From JAZGDL01 sp036477795 (GTDB taxonomy: Bacteria > Planctomycetota > Phycisphaerae > UBA1845), in NCBI GenBank assembly GCA_036477795.1, contig JAZGDL010000272.1:1-5679 (forward strand): DNA of 5,679 nt, given 5' to 3'. How positions within the stretch are numbered: the first letter of the stretch is position 1; each line of letters begins with the position of its first letter. Below are positions 1 through 5,678 of the stretch, piece after piece. Under the pieces are notes generated by a model. The model was given only the letters and a program-made list of their open reading frames with translations. It ran no database searches and was not told where the DNA came from. The translations under genes and the position numbers were made by a program.

Positions 1-1661
1 GCACCATGATCACGGTCGATTTCCCGTCAGGGCCGGTGGTGCCCGCGGGCTCGGATCTGGTCGTTGAGATTGCGAATGTGGATGATGGCACGGAACCGCC
101 CGAGTTCTTTTTCCGCGTGATGAGCAACGACCTCGGACAGTGCGGTCCGAGCTACCTTCGTGCGGCTGACTGCGGCAATCCCGGCTGGGATGATCTGGCG
201 GACATTGGGTTCCCCGATGCTCACCTGATCCAGAGCGTCAGCGCCACGGTGGGCGGTGTGGTCACCGTGGAATGTCCGAAGGTTCCTGAGGCCTGCGGCA
301 AGGGCGCCGGCCCGTGCGGCGAACCCAACGGAACCCCCGGCTGCGAAGATGAGCTGTGCTGTGCGGCGGTTTGCGCGATCAACCCGCTCTGCTGCCTACC
401 CGGCTTCGGGTGGGACAGTAAATGCGTCGACATCGCCATAGAGCTCGGCTGCGCGGCGCCTGTGAATGATCTTTGCGAGGATGCGATTCCAATAAAGGTT
501 CCTTCGTTCACGTTGGGAAGCACGGACGGTGCAAACATCGACGACACGTTCTCCTCCTGCGGGACGGCCATCACCTCGCCTGGCGTGTGGTACTCGGTCA
601 TGGGCACCGGCACCACCATCACGGCCACGACCTGCACCGACTTTTTCGGTTACGACACGAAGATCAGCGTCTACTGCGGCTCCTGCGATGTGCCGTTTTG
701 CGTGACCGGCAATGATGACGACTGCCCGGACGGCGCCAATGAATTTCTGAGCACCGTCACCTGGTGCTCGCGGTCCGGCGAGGAATACCTGATCCTGGTA
801 CACGGCTTCGGCGGCGACTCCGGCGACTTCGAGCTGGACGTCTTCGAGGACGGCGTGGGATGCGAGCCGGACTTCGCGTGTGCGCCGGCCGGGGCGTGCT
901 GCCTCGTCGACGAGTGCTTCAGCACGACGGCAAAGGACTGCGCCGCGCAAGGCGGGGACTATCAAGGCGACCTCACCGAATGCGGTTCCGGCGACCCGCT
1001 GATCTTTGAGGCCTCGCCGGAGATCCCCATTCCGGACGCCACTCCCGCGGGCGTGAGCGACACGATCAACGTCCTGGACGCCATCATTATCGGGGACCTC
1101 AATGTGGGCCTGACGATCACTCACACCTGGGTGGGCGACCTTTGCGTGTCGCTGGAGCACAACGGCGTCGTGGTGAACCTGATTCAGCGGCCGGGTGCCG
1201 ACACCGGCGTACCCTGCCACTCCGAAGGCCCCTTTGGCTGCTCTGACGACAACTATGCCGGTATCGTTCTCGACGACGCGGGCGCCGGTGGCTCGATCGA
1301 GGATGCCTGCGACCCGGATCTCACGTCGCCGCCGAACTACGTGCCCAACGAGGCGCTCAGCGCCTTTAACGGAATGGACTCGTCGGGCGACTGGACGATC
1401 ACCGTCTCAGACAACGCTGGCCAAGATCTCGGCACGTTCAACTCGTGGTCGCTAGCGATCAAGGAGCCGGGCTGCCCGGAGCCGCCGAATCAGTGCCCGT
1501 GGGATCTCGACGACGACGGCAACGTTGGCGTGCCCGACCTTCTCGAGCTGATACTGGCCTGGGGCACCGACCCCGGCGGTCCGCCTGATTTCAACGGCGA
1601 CGGCGACGTTGGCGTACCCGACCTGCTCGAGCTGATACTGAATTGGGGCGCCTGCCCGTAA
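1..1661 (+). CDS. Modular secreted protein with nine-Cys repeat, PPC-like, P-like and C-terminal dockerin-like domains (5' partial)
   Basis: The 3' part of a gene whose frame is open to the left edge and ends at TAA 1659-1661. The ATG at base 6 is almost certainly internal: from the first codon, the protein matches residues about 528-613 of the protein at 1940-3964, so it starts mid-domain and the signal peptide must lie upstream. Numbering from that Met, the order is: end of a beta domain (1-83); nine-Cys repeat (104-149); PPC-like beta domain (about 152-281, with NDLCEDA, GVWYSV and YDTKISVY); a GACC-type Cys motif (297-326); a P-domain-like region (about 334-487, with IPIPD, the stretch LTITHTWVGDLCVSLEHN and the closing GDWTITVSD plus SWSL); and a dockerin-like tail (497-551). 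No protease or glycosidase catalytic motif is visible. The P and PPC domains usually accompany secreted enzymes, but here they probably serve binding or stability. An extracellular location is inferred. Domain names come from pattern recognition. The exact function is unknown. Confidence 0.9.
   Translation, partial: TMITVDFPSGPVVPAGSDLVVEIANVDDGTEPPEFFFRVMSNDLGQCGPSYLRAADCGNPGWDDLADIGFPDAHLIQSVSATVGGVVTVECPKVPEACGKGAGPCGEPNGTPGCEDELCCAAVCAINPLCCLPGFGWDSKCVDIAIELGCAAPVNDLCEDAIPIKVPSFTLGSTDGANIDDTFSSCGTAITSPGVWYSVMGTGTTITATTCTDFFGYDTKISVYCGSCDVPFCVTGNDDDCPDGANEFLSTVTWCSRSGEEYLILVHGFGGDSGDFELDVFEDGVGCEPDFACAPAGACCLVDECFSTTAKDCAAQGGDYQGDLTECGSGDPLIFEASPEIPIPDATPAGVSDTINVLDAIIIGDLNVGLTITHTWVGDLCVSLEHNGVVVNLIQRPGADTGVPCHSEGPFGCSDDNYAGIVLDDAGAGGSIEDACDPDLTSPPNYVPNEALSAFNGMDSSGDWTITVSDNAGQDLGTFNSWSLAIKEPGCPEPPNQCPWDLDDDGNVGVPDLLELILAWGTDPGGPPDFNGDGDVGVPDLLELILNWGACP
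315..452 (+). other. Nine-cysteine repeat module, copy in first gene
   Basis: Residues 104-149 of the first protein. The cysteine order is C, C, CC, C, CC, C, C, with the signature EPNGTPGC-x4-CC-x3-C-x5-CC. It matches the two copies in the downstream gene, except for two extra residues before the eighth Cys and one extra before the ninth. The cysteines probably form disulfides outside the cytoplasm. I do not know a named family for this module. Confidence 0.75.
459..848 (+). other. PPC-like beta domain of first protein
   Basis: Residues about 152-281 of the first protein. It starts with an ND-x-C-x2-A motif, continues with GVWYSV and YDTKISVY, then a Cys/Asp-rich turn (NDDDC), and ends with YLILVHGFGG and an ELDVF strand. 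The same landmarks in the same order occur twice in the downstream gene. This resembles bacterial pre-peptidase C-terminal (PPC) type domains of secreted proteins. The name is a judgement from the pattern, and boundaries are approximate. Confidence 0.6.
1005..1466 (+). other. P-domain-like (proprotein convertase P type) beta domain
   Basis: Residues about 334-487 of the first protein. It carries IPIPDATPAGVSDTI near its start, then DLNVGLTITHTWVGDLCVSL, NGVVVNLIQRPG, and near the end AFNGMDSSGDWTITVSDNAG and FNSWSL. This is the usual landmark order of P domains: a 'I-x-D-L-x-V-x-I-x-H-T-x-x-x-D-L' strand, an 'L-hydrophobic-R-G' turn and 'G-x-W-x-L-x-V-x-D' near the end. P domains normally follow a subtilisin-type protease domain, but none lies between here and the left edge. 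The downstream paralogue lacks this domain. Confidence 0.75.
1494..1658 (+). other. C-terminal dockerin-like tandem EF-hand tail, first gene
   Basis: Residues 497-551 of the first protein hold two calcium-loop-like segments. Loop 1 has acidic or amide ligands at D500, D502, D504, N506 and D511; loop 2 at D528, N530, D532, D534 and D539. Each is followed by LLELIL and then a Trp-Gly, and the protein ends in NWGACP. The type I dockerin pattern is two such loops with a helix after each. In planctomycetes this Gly-Cys-ending tail is common on secreted proteins, where it may act as a surface-attachment or sorting tag. The partner is unknown, and no cohesin is seen in this window. Confidence 0.85.
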
Positions 1662-1700
1662 CCGCGTCACCGGCCCTCGCCGAGTTGTTCCAACCATCAC

Positions 1701-1730
1701 ACCCCCGGCCCTCACCGGCCGGGGGTTTTT
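1701..1730 (+). terminator. Intrinsic terminator of the first gene
   Basis: A perfect inverted repeat: CCCCCGGCC at 1702-1710 pairs with GGCCGGGGG at 1717-1725 across a 6-base loop. It is followed by TTTTT at 1726-1730; A1701 can also pair with T1726. It starts 40 bases after the stop codon. It should end transcription of the first gene and separates it from the paralogue that begins at 1940. Confidence 0.9.
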
Positions 1731-1831
1731 CGTGGGACGCCGACCGGGGCGATCTGCATCCGATCTACCGGCGGGCCGTTTGCGGCGGCGGTGATGAAGG
1801 ATTGTGGCAACTGGAACCGGCCCCAGCCGCG

Positions 1832-1837
1832 TATACT
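1832..1837 (+). promoter_or_regulatory. Possible -10 box (TATACT) upstream of the second gene
   Basis: TATACT lies in the GC-rich gap between the terminator and the second gene, about 100 bases before the start codon. It is close to the sigma-70 -10 consensus. There is no good -35 at 16-18 bases upstream; the nearest weak candidates are CTGGAA at 1811 and TTGTGG at 1802, both poorly spaced. If real, the leader would be roughly 95 bases long. This is only suggestive. Confidence 0.25.
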
Positions 1838-1924
1838 GGAGCGTATCGGGTTCCATAGCTGTTTTGGACGTAACTCGCCAGCCCACGTCGCTGCCAGCGT
1901 CCCTGTGGAAGGCGGATCGGGTTG

Positions 1925-1931
1925 AAAGGAG
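1925..1931 (+). promoter_or_regulatory. Shine-Dalgarno sequence AAAGGAG of the second gene
   Basis: AAAGGAG ends 8 bases before the ATG at 1940. It is a strong match to the anti-Shine-Dalgarno sequence at a good spacing. It fixes the start directly before a typical signal peptide. Confidence 0.85.
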
Positions 1932-1939
1932 ACTGATCG

Positions 1940-2023
1940 ATGTCCGGACCACACGTGCCGGGCCGCGGTGGCCATTTGATCGCGCTGCTGGCGTCACTGT
2001 TCGTCTGCTCGGCCGGCTTGGCC
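1940..2023 (+). other. Signal peptide of the second secreted protein
   Basis: Residues 1-28: a short basic N-region (R9 with His residues), a hydrophobic core (residues 13-22, LIALLASLFV), and a small-residue ending GLA before QPENC. This is a Sec signal peptidase I pattern. The exact cleavage site is inferred from the A-x-A-like rule. Confidence 0.8.
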
Positions 2024-3964
2024 CAGCCCGAGAACTGCCCCAACCCCAAGGGCGGTGACTGCTTCGAGGCGACCCCCGGCATCCCCGGCTGCCAGAATCA
2101 GAGCTGTTGCGAGACCGTCTGCGCTGAGGACCCCTTCTGCTGCGTGGTCGAGTGGAACCAGGAGTGCGCCGACATCGCCGAAAAGAAATGCACCTTCTGC
2201 GGCCCCGGCAACGGTGACTGCTTCGAACCCAACGGCACGCCCGGCTGCGACGACGTCGCCTGCTGCGAGGCCGTGTGCAACATCGATCCGCTTTGCTGCG
2301 AGCAGGAGTGGGACGCGCTCTGCGTCCACGAAGCCAAGGATCTCTGTAGCTGCGACCCCGGCGACGTCCCGGCCAACGACGACTGCGCCGACGCCATCGG
2401 AATCAACGAGGGCGACACACCCTTCACGACCCGCTGCGCTACCCCCGACGGTCCGAAACATCCCGGATTACCCTGCGGACAGATCCAGTCCCCAGATCTC
2501 GGGCGCGATGTTTGGTTCAATTACACCGCGACCTTCACCGGCACCGCCCGCGCCCATACTTGTGGCGACGCCGATTACAACACTGAACTCGCCGTCTACG
2601 AAGGCTGCGACTGCCCCGTCGACCCCGACTCGATTCTCGGCTGTGACGCGGCTGGGGAAAACTGCCCCGGATTTGGCTCCGAGGTGATCTTCGAGGCTGT
2701 AAAGGGCGACTGCTACACGATTCGAATCGGCGGCGTCGGCACGGCCACCGGCACCGGAACCCTCAGCGTCGGCGAGGCCGTGCCGCCCAAAGCGCCTCCC
2801 AACGACGATTGCGCCAACGCACTGGTCCTCATGCTCGATCAGTTGACCCTGTTCAACAATTCCCTCGCCACCACCGACGGCTTTCCCACTTTCGAGTGCA
2901 ATTTCTTCGGCCAGATCGACATCAAGAAGGACCTCTGGTACGACTTTACGCCAAACACGGACGGCACGTTCGAGGTCAGCCTCTGTGGCAGCTCCTTCGA
3001 TACCAAGCTGGCCGTCTATGACGGCTGCGCATGCCCCGCACCCGGCGTCGACCCCATCGCCTGCAACGATGACTTCTGCAACACGCAGTCTCGCGTGAGC
3101 TTCTTCGGGGTGGCCGGTCAGTGCTATAAGATTCGGGCTGGTAGCTTCCCGGGCAACCCCATCCCCAGCGGGCCCGGTCAGATCGAAGTCATCCAAACCA
3201 CCGGCTGCCCTAGCGGAAACACCGTCCTCACGCACAGCCTTGGTGCCGAAATCACCCTCGACAACTCCGTCGCCTGCCTTGGCGAGAACAATACCACCGC
3301 GGACAACGCCTACGCCCGATCCTACGACCTCTCGGTGCTCCTGCCCGGTGAACCGATTGACATCAATTGCGTCACCTGGGGTATTGAACTGAACAACAAT
3401 GCCGACGTGATGGCTCAAGTCACCCTCTATACAGACGTCGACGGCGGCGCTCCGGTCGGTCCCGGCTTTGATTTGGAACTCCTCGCGAGCCAGCCGCTGC
3501 TCATTCCGGGCGGCACGATGCAGGAACTGAAGATCGTCACCTTCGATCCGCCCGTGGCCGTCCTTGCTGATACCGTCCTCGTCGTGGAGATTGCCATCCC
3601 CGATACAACTGACATCAACACTGGCGTGTGGGTCGGCGCCAACCCCTTCGGGCAGACCGCGCCTGGCTACATCCGTACCGTCGCCTGCGGTGTGCCCACC
3701 TTTATTGACATCGCCGACCTCCCCGATTGCGGCAACACCCTGTGTGCCGACATACACATTGTCAATCGCGTCATCGGCACCATAAAGGGCGAGCCGTGCC
3801 CGTGGGACCTCACCGACGACGGCGACGTTGGCGTGCCAGACCTTCTCGAGCTGATACTGCTCTGGGGCAGCAACCCCGGCGGTCCGCCCGATTTTAACGA
3901 CGACGGCAACGTTGGTGTGCCGGACCTTCTCGTGCTGCTCGCCAATTGGGGGCCGTGTCCGTAG
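1940..3964 (+). CDS. Secreted cysteine-rich modular protein with two nine-Cys repeats, two PPC-like domains and a dockerin-like tail
   Basis: A complete 674-residue protein. The start follows AAAGGAG at 8 bases and begins a signal peptide: a positively charged stretch, the core LIALLASLFVCSAG, and likely cleavage after GLA at residue 28. Cys23 is not in a lipobox, so it is probably not a lipoprotein. Domain order: nine-Cys repeats at 41-84 and 94-136; PPC-like domains at about 145-277 and 287-418, both with ND-D-C-A, a D-[VL]-W-[FY] strand, a Y/F-[DN]-T-[EK]-LAVY strand and a Y-[TK]-IR strand; a beta domain at about 424-615, whose second half matches the start of the first gene in the window; and a dockerin-like tail at 620-674 ending NWGPCP. 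I count 47 cysteines (about 7%), which suggests disulfide-rich folding outside the cytoplasm. No enzymatic motif is visible, so a structural, adhesive or ligand-binding role is inferred. The upstream terminator suggests a separate transcription unit. Confidence 0.92.
   Translation: MSGPHVPGRGGHLIALLASLFVCSAGLAQPENCPNPKGGDCFEATPGIPGCQNQSCCETVCAEDPFCCVVEWNQECADIAEKKCTFCGPGNGDCFEPNGTPGCDDVACCEAVCNIDPLCCEQEWDALCVHEAKDLCSCDPGDVPANDDCADAIGINEGDTPFTTRCATPDGPKHPGLPCGQIQSPDLGRDVWFNYTATFTGTARAHTCGDADYNTELAVYEGCDCPVDPDSILGCDAAGENCPGFGSEVIFEAVKGDCYTIRIGGVGTATGTGTLSVGEAVPPKAPPNDDCANALVLMLDQLTLFNNSLATTDGFPTFECNFFGQIDIKKDLWYDFTPNTDGTFEVSLCGSSFDTKLAVYDGCACPAPGVDPIACNDDFCNTQSRVSFFGVAGQCYKIRAGSFPGNPIPSGPGQIEVIQTTGCPSGNTVLTHSLGAEITLDNSVACLGENNTTADNAYARSYDLSVLLPGEPIDINCVTWGIELNNNADVMAQVTLYTDVDGGAPVGPGFDLELLASQPLLIPGGTMQELKIVTFDPPVAVLADTVLVVEIAIPDTTDINTGVWVGANPFGQTAPGYIRTVACGVPTFIDIADLPDCGNTLCADIHIVNRVIGTIKGEPCPWDLTDDGDVGVPDLLELILLWGSNPGGPPDFNDDGNVGVPDLLVLLANWGPCP
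2060..2191 (+). repeat. Nine-Cys repeat, copy 1 of second gene
   Basis: Residues 41-84. Cysteines are at 41, 51, 56, 57, 61, 67, 68, 76 and 84. From Cys51 onward the spacing is identical to copy 2. Shared features are PGC, CC-E-x-VC, DP-x-CC and E-W-[ND]. A further Cys87 follows just after this copy. Confidence 0.8.
2219..2347 (+). repeat. Nine-Cys repeat, copy 2 of second gene
   Basis: Residues 94-136. Cysteines are at 94, 103, 108, 109, 113, 119, 120, 128 and 136. The EPNGTPGC segment is the same as in the first gene, and at the DNA level CGAACCCAACGG is identical in the two genes. This copy is therefore closer in that part to the other gene's module than to its own neighbour. Confidence 0.8.
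2372..3193 (+). other. Two tandem PPC-like beta domains of second protein
   Basis: Residues about 145-277 and 287-418. Each begins with a P-x-NDDCA-[DN]-A motif. Each then has a Trp strand (DVWFNY or DLWYDF), an LAVY strand followed by GC-x-CP, and a late Y-x-IR strand (CYTIRIGG or CYKIRAGS). The paired layout points to internal duplication followed by considerable divergence. The resemblance to PPC domains is judged from the pattern only. Confidence 0.6.
3209..3784 (+). other. Beta domain shared with the start of the first gene
   Basis: Residues about 424-615. Landmarks are DNSVAC, a DNAYARSYDL segment, VTLYTDVDGG, LVVEIAIPD, APGYIRTVACG and DIHIV. The second half aligns with residues 1-83 of the first protein in the window (LVVEIANVD, GPSYLRAADCG, DAHLI). 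I recall similar domains in secreted planctomycete proteins but can name no specific family. Confidence 0.6.
3797..3961 (+). other. C-terminal dockerin-like tandem EF-hand tail, second gene
   Basis: Residues 620-674. Loop 1 ligands are D623, T625, D627, D629 and D634; Thr at position 3 replaces the usual Asp or Asn. Loop 2 ligands are D651, N653, D655, N657 and D662. The first helix reads LLELIL, the second LLVLLA, and the end is NWGPCP. It aligns without gaps to the tail of the first gene, with about 83% identical bases by hand count. Confidence 0.85.
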
Positions 3965-3968
3965 GAAG

Positions 3969-3984
3969 AAGGCATCAAGGCATC
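3969..3984. repeat. Tandem 8-base direct repeat AAGGCATC x2
   Basis: Two adjacent perfect copies of AAGGCATC begin 5 bases after the stop codon of the second secreted-protein gene. The role is unknown, and it may be simple slippage. Confidence 0.6.
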
Positions 3985-4004
3985 GAGGGGGAGAAGAACC
4001 CTCA

Positions 4005-4021
4005 CCCCGCCACAGGCGGGG
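4005..4021 (+). terminator. Hairpin after the second gene, weak terminator candidate
   Basis: CCCCGCC at 4005-4011 pairs perfectly with GGCGGGG at 4015-4021 across a 3-base loop, 41 bases after the stop. Only a weak TTT follows, at a distance, so it is not a classic intrinsic terminator. It might stabilise the 3' end of the mRNA or act with Rho. Confidence 0.35.
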
Positions 4022-4390
4022 CGACTTTCCGATGCGATCAACCGCCCGTTCGCCGGGTATCGAGCACCGGTTGCCGATCACACGTCAACCGGGCTGCACG
4101 TGCACGCGCGTATCGGGGTCCCCCGGCCACCGCCTCTCGGAAGCGTCGCCGGCGGCTTCTTTACAGGGACGGGCCGTTGATTGCAGCGCCGCGAATGACG
4201 ACACCACAGGGCCGCACCGAGCCCAAGCGAGTCGGGCCGATGCGTGTGCGTTGACGAGCCACTCGCCTTTGCCCCTTGGGGGAAGAGGGATCTGACGTCC
4301 TGAAACCAGCTCTCGGTACGAGCGAGATCGCCCGACCGTGTCGACGCGTCGGGCCGGCACCCGCAGGGTTCGCATGGTCCTGAAGCACGC

Positions 4391-4426
4391 AAAAAACCCC
4401 GTTGAGGCGCGATCGCTCCAACGGGG
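4391..4426 (-). terminator. Intrinsic terminator of the glycosyltransferase gene
   Basis: On the minus strand, CCCCGTTG (bases 4426-4419) pairs with CAACGGGG (4404-4397), with a partly palindromic GC-rich interior, and is followed by TTTTTT (4396-4391). It lies 122 bases past the stop codon of the minus-strand gene. On the + strand there is no T-tract, so it works in one direction only. Confidence 0.9.
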
Positions 4427-4547
4427 CGGAGGGGAGAAAGATGTCAAGCTCTTACACATTCTGATACTCGGATGCGACTGCTGCGGATCGACACTTTTTG
4501 TGAGTTTTTGCCATCCCGACGACTGAATTGACCACCACTGAGCCGTC

Positions 4548-5663
4548 TCACGGCCGTGGGCTAGGTCGTGGTTCGGCAAACGCGTAGGCCCCACCGCTGA
4601 GCACCTTGCGAAAGGTGGCCACCAGCGCTGCGATCTGATCCTGCACCCGGTGCCGGACCATCACCAGATCACGACCAGCCGCGCCAAGTTCCCTGGCTCG
4701 ATCGGGCTGAAGAAACAGCCGCCGAAGCTCCGTGGCCCATTGCACTGCCGCCGGCTCGCGCACGACCGTGGCCGTCTCCCCGGGCGTTAACGCATCGAAG
4801 GCGGGGTCTTCGCTGGCGATGATGGGCACGCCTGCCGCCATCGCCTCCAGGACAAGCGACCGGATCTCCCCGAAGCGCTCGGGGATGACCAGGATGTCAC
4901 AGCCGGCGATCAAGGTCGCATGGGGCGCGGCGTCTCGTATGGCCGAGATATGCCCCAGCAGCTCCAGGCGGTGGGCGTGCCGCCAAATGTCGTGCTCGTG
5001 CGGACCGCGCAGCTCCATGCAAATCTGCAATTGGGGAAAGTCACGGACGAGACGGGCCAGCCCCGTCAGCAGCGCCCGATAGGCGGCCACGTCCCGCCCC
5101 GAGCCAATGATGGCCAGGGCGATCTGCTCGCTCGTATCCGCCAGCACTTCCCGAGATCGCTCTGGCACATTTACCCCCAGCGGGACCAGACTTACTAATT
5201 CCCGGTCCACGCGACGCTGACGCACCACCTTGGCAATCGGCTTCGTGGGAACCAGATATGCCCCTACCCTCGCCGCCGACCGACCGCGCGGCGCGCCCCG
5301 GGCCAAACCCATCGACCAGATGTCAATCGCCAGCGGCCGTTCAATCTCCCGCGCCAGGTCGAAACCCACCTTCCATGCGTCCTGCCCGACCACTTGGATT
5401 ACATCGGGCGTGGTCGATCCCAACTCAGCCGCTAAGCGCTGCGCCCGAACACCACGCATCCAAAGGGGGACCGCCATCGGCGTCTCGATCTGCGCCGTGA
5501 ACGCGACATCACTGACGATCTGCTCCGCTTGTTCGGCCGAAAGATCGTCAGGAACGATGCGCGAAACCTCGATGCCCTCGTCGATCAGGCCTGCGCCGAT
5601 GCGGTCGAGCATCGGACCCTCATGGGCCAACCGCTCCTCGTCAATAATCATCAGGACGTGCAT
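4548..5663 (-). CDS. GT-B fold glycosyltransferase, group 1 / GT4-like
   Basis: A 371-residue protein, typical in length for GT4 enzymes, which transfer a sugar from an activated donor to glycans, lipids or other acceptors, usually at the cytoplasmic face of the membrane. The N-terminal half starts with the beta strand HVLMIID and a helix ending in a 'GL-x3-G-x-EVSRIVP' pattern. The two halves meet near LVSLVPLGVNV (157-167). The C-terminal half carries IIGSGR (185-190), GCDILVIPERFG (254-265) and SLVLEAMAAGVPIIAS (269-284), the usual donor-binding region. There is no signal peptide or membrane segment, and the tail after residue 355 is Pro-rich. Oddities: the Lys of the usual GR-L-x4-KG motif is not evident, and the E-x7-E spacing is altered. 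The start ATG (5663-5661) is preceded by GAGGG at 10 bases, an acceptable RBS. Donor and acceptor cannot be told. It is convergent with the neighbouring genes and has its own terminator. Confidence 0.88.
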   Translation of the reverse strand: MHVLMIIDEERLAHEGPMLDRIGAGLIDEGIEVSRIVPDDLSAEQAEQIVSDVAFTAQIETPMAVPLWMRGVRAQRLAAELGSTTPDVIQVVGQDAWKVGFDLAREIERPLAIDIWSMGLARGAPRGRSAARVGAYLVPTKPIAKVVRQRRVDRELVSLVPLGVNVPERSREVLADTSEQIALAIIGSGRDVAAYRALLTGLARLVRDFPQLQICMELRGPHEHDIWRHAHRLELLGHISAIRDAAPHATLIAGCDILVIPERFGEIRSLVLEAMAAGVPIIASEDPAFDALTPGETATVVREPAAVQWATELRRLFLQPDRARELGAAGRDLVMVRHRVQDQIAALVATFRKVLSGGAYAFAEPRPSPRP

Positions 5664-5673
5664 TGCCGTTGAG

Positions 5674-5678
5674 CCCTC
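5674..5678 (-). promoter_or_regulatory. Probable RBS (GAGGG) of the glycosyltransferase gene
   Basis: On the minus strand GAGGG lies 10 bases before the ATG, slightly far but acceptable. It supports the first Met over the next one (residue 5), which would remove part of the first beta strand. The promoter is outside the window. Confidence 0.45.

Larger units (their letters stand above)
3965..4547. other. 583-base intergenic region between convergent genes
   Basis: No ORF here has a recognisable domain, a good RBS and a sensible composition. Contents I can see: a tandem 8-base repeat at 3969-3984, a hairpin at 4005-4021 without a T-tract, a short palindrome CCCCTTGGGG at 4272-4281, a weak stem at 4330-4336/4348-4354, and a strong minus-strand terminator at 4391-4426. 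The remaining sequence, including 4427-4547 next to the glycosyltransferase stop, shows nothing I can name. Confidence 0.6.

Noticed and set aside
396..1220. 274-residue open frame on the minus strand opposite the first gene
   Set aside because: Antisense shadow of a clear coding region, with low-complexity Arg/Ala/Val-rich translation and no domain or good RBS.
1662..1939. Riboswitch or small RNA gene between the two secreted-protein genes
   Set aside because: Apart from the terminator, a weak -10-like hexamer and the RBS, I could not find a conserved fold or known motif.
2006..2008. Cys23 as a lipoprotein attachment site
   Set aside because: The preceding residues are LFV, which do not fit a lipobox. 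The signal peptide is better read as signal peptidase I with cleavage after residue 28.
2468..4081. 537-residue open frame on the minus strand opposite the second secreted-protein gene
   Set aside because: It runs antisense to a gene with a signal peptide, an RBS and recognisable modules. Its translation has no motif, and long antisense frames are expected in high-GC coding DNA.
3946..4254. 102-residue + strand frame after the second gene
   Set aside because: It starts inside the dockerin-like tail in another frame, has Arg-rich low-complexity translation and lacks an RBS.
4330..4354. Stem GCCCGAC/GTCGGGC with an 11-base loop
   Set aside because: Short stem, large loop and no T-tract on either strand, so it could occur by chance in GC-rich DNA.
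4338..4526. 62-residue + strand frame with a hydrophobic Cys-containing end
   Set aside because: It spans the minus-strand terminator and has no convincing RBS. The C-terminal part looks interesting, but nothing supports expression.
4085..4594. 169-residue minus-strand frame in the intergenic region
   Set aside because: It overlaps the end of the glycosyltransferase gene and runs through its terminator hairpin. The translation has no recognisable feature.
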